Below are positions 63,640-64,000 of a DNA stretch of 64,000 nucleotides, piece after piece. Source of the stretch: Lentisphaeria bacterium. Lineage in GTDB: Bacteria; Verrucomicrobiota; Lentisphaeria; Oligosphaerales; Oligosphaeraceae. The first letter of the stretch is position 1, and each line of letters opens with the position of its first letter. The position numbers and the translations under genes were made by a program. Location: positions 62,001-126,000 of the forward strand of contig JAEEYQ010000046.1 of assembly GCA_016288215.1 (NCBI GenBank), read 5' to 3'. The notes beneath the pieces are model-generated. The model was not told where the DNA came from. It made no database searches and saw only the letters and a program-made list of their open reading frames with translations.

Positions 63640-63672
63640 CGCTTCTGTTTATTCCGTGTCTTCTGTGGACTC
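63640..63672. repeat. Partial CACAGAA-type element
   Basis: CGCTTCTGTTTATTCCGTGT followed by CTTCTGTGGACTC matches the copies at 51047 and 51122 over 33 bp. A fragment TTCTGTGGACTG recurs at 63679. Only the right end of the family is present here. Confidence 0.8.
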
Positions 63673-63771
63673 TTTGGAATTCTGTGGACTGTTTACTGGA
63701 AATATTGCAAAATCATGATATAATATGAATTCAATTATATGCTTTATTTATCAATATGTGAAAGAATGTGA

Positions 63772-64000
63772 ATGAATCCCTTTCCTAAATCCGAAATGCC
63801 GCGCGAACGGCTTCTCCGTCATGGGGCATCTGCCCTTGGCATCCGAGAGCTTTTGGCGATTATTCTTCGAACGGGAACCAAAGGCCATTCGGTTTTGGCT
63901 CTGGCCGATGATCTGCTGGCCGCCTTTGAGGGAAATCTGGAGACACTCAGCCAGGCATCCATCAGTGAATTGTCTCAAGTCTCTGGCATTGGCCAGACAA
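63772..64000 (+). CDS. radC: RadC-family protein (N-terminus only)
   Basis: An ATG at 63772 opens a frame that runs off the window end (76 residues visible). It reads MNPFPKSEMPRERLLRHGAS, then GIRELLAIILRTGTKGHSV, and ends in the helix-hairpin-helix ISELSQVSGIGQT, the RadC N-terminal signature. The catalytic JAB-like domain lies outside the window. The minus-strand frame over this stretch is a shadow. Confidence 0.9.
   Translation, partial: MNPFPKSEMPRERLLRHGASALGIRELLAIILRTGTKGHSVLALADDLLAAFEGNLETLSQASISELSQVSGIGQT

Larger units (their letters stand above)
63210..63771. other. Intergenic region upstream of radC
   Basis: About 560 bp of AT-rich DNA with no gene. It contains the exact direct repeat at 63534-63612 and a partial CACAGAA-type element at 63640-63672, which together form most of its visible structure. 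Promoters of the zinc-ribbon gene (minus) and radC (plus) must lie here. Confidence 0.5.

Overview
The window looks like chromosomal DNA of a member of the PVC superphylum, most likely a Lentisphaerota/Victivallales-type bacterium from an animal gut or similar habitat. This is inferred from gene content, not from a marker gene. The grounds are a pilin with an [18 protein letters not shown] leader but no glycine before the cleavage site, a divergent type II secretion operon, several secreted TIM-barrel glycosidase-like proteins, a pyrophosphate-dependent phosphofructokinase, an EF-G2-like factor and a bacterial alpha-2-macroglobulin. Genes are GC-rich by eye and intergenic DNA is strikingly AT-rich. 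No phage, conjugative element, CRISPR array or complete insertion sequence was seen.

Layout. 1-5 kb: a secreted protein cut by the window start, an SDR oxidoreductase, tRNA-Leu(GAG) and a large glycosidase-like lipoprotein, all on the minus strand. 5-16.4 kb: a GspG-like pilin on the minus strand, divergent from a co-directional type II secretion cluster gspI-J-K-L-M-C-D-E; gspF and the prepilin peptidase are absent. 16.5-21 kb: tRNA-Ser(GGA) and an accessory-looking block with a two-part DUF3791-like protein and its decayed partial copy, a membrane protein, a 23-bp tandem array, an AlbA_2/ATPase-type regulator, and about 1.2 kb with no recognisable gene. 21-36.3 kb: a 1.6-kaa alpha-2-macroglobulin, an HU/IHF-type protein, hisS, a Ppx/GppA phosphatase, a secreted 5'-nucleotidase, a methyltransferase and a 1358-aa GH13-like secreted enzyme. 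36.3-38.9 kb: an XPB-type helicase overlapping a DUF790/Bax1-type nuclease. 39-50.3 kb: two acetyltransferase genes (one fused to a nucleotidyltransferase-like domain), a secreted TIM-barrel protein, exonuclease III, an RlmB-type methyltransferase, a degenerate kinase-like receiver protein, RluB, the EF-G2-like GTPase, a Tat-exported sugar-isomerase-like protein and a GYF/RDD membrane protein. 50.3-64 kb: a CBM9-like protein, a LamG-bearing secreted glycosidase-like protein, a DUF4143 ATPase, an XRE regulator, tcdA, pfp, a serine hydrolase, a WbsX/GH99-like lipoprotein, a zinc-ribbon protein and the start of radC.

The functional themes are protein export (type II secretion, many Sec/lipoprotein/Tat exports), carbohydrate breakdown outside the cytoplasm, and nucleic-acid maintenance (XPB/Bax1, ExoIII, RadC, tRNA and rRNA modification).

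The most unusual layer is repetitive DNA between genes. There are heptamer arrays of several unrelated sequences, 9-, 23- and 32-bp tandem arrays, and a dispersed family of hairpin elements bounded by a CCACAGAATACACGGAATA-type sequence. Several of these touch start or stop codons, and some supply the stop codon itself.
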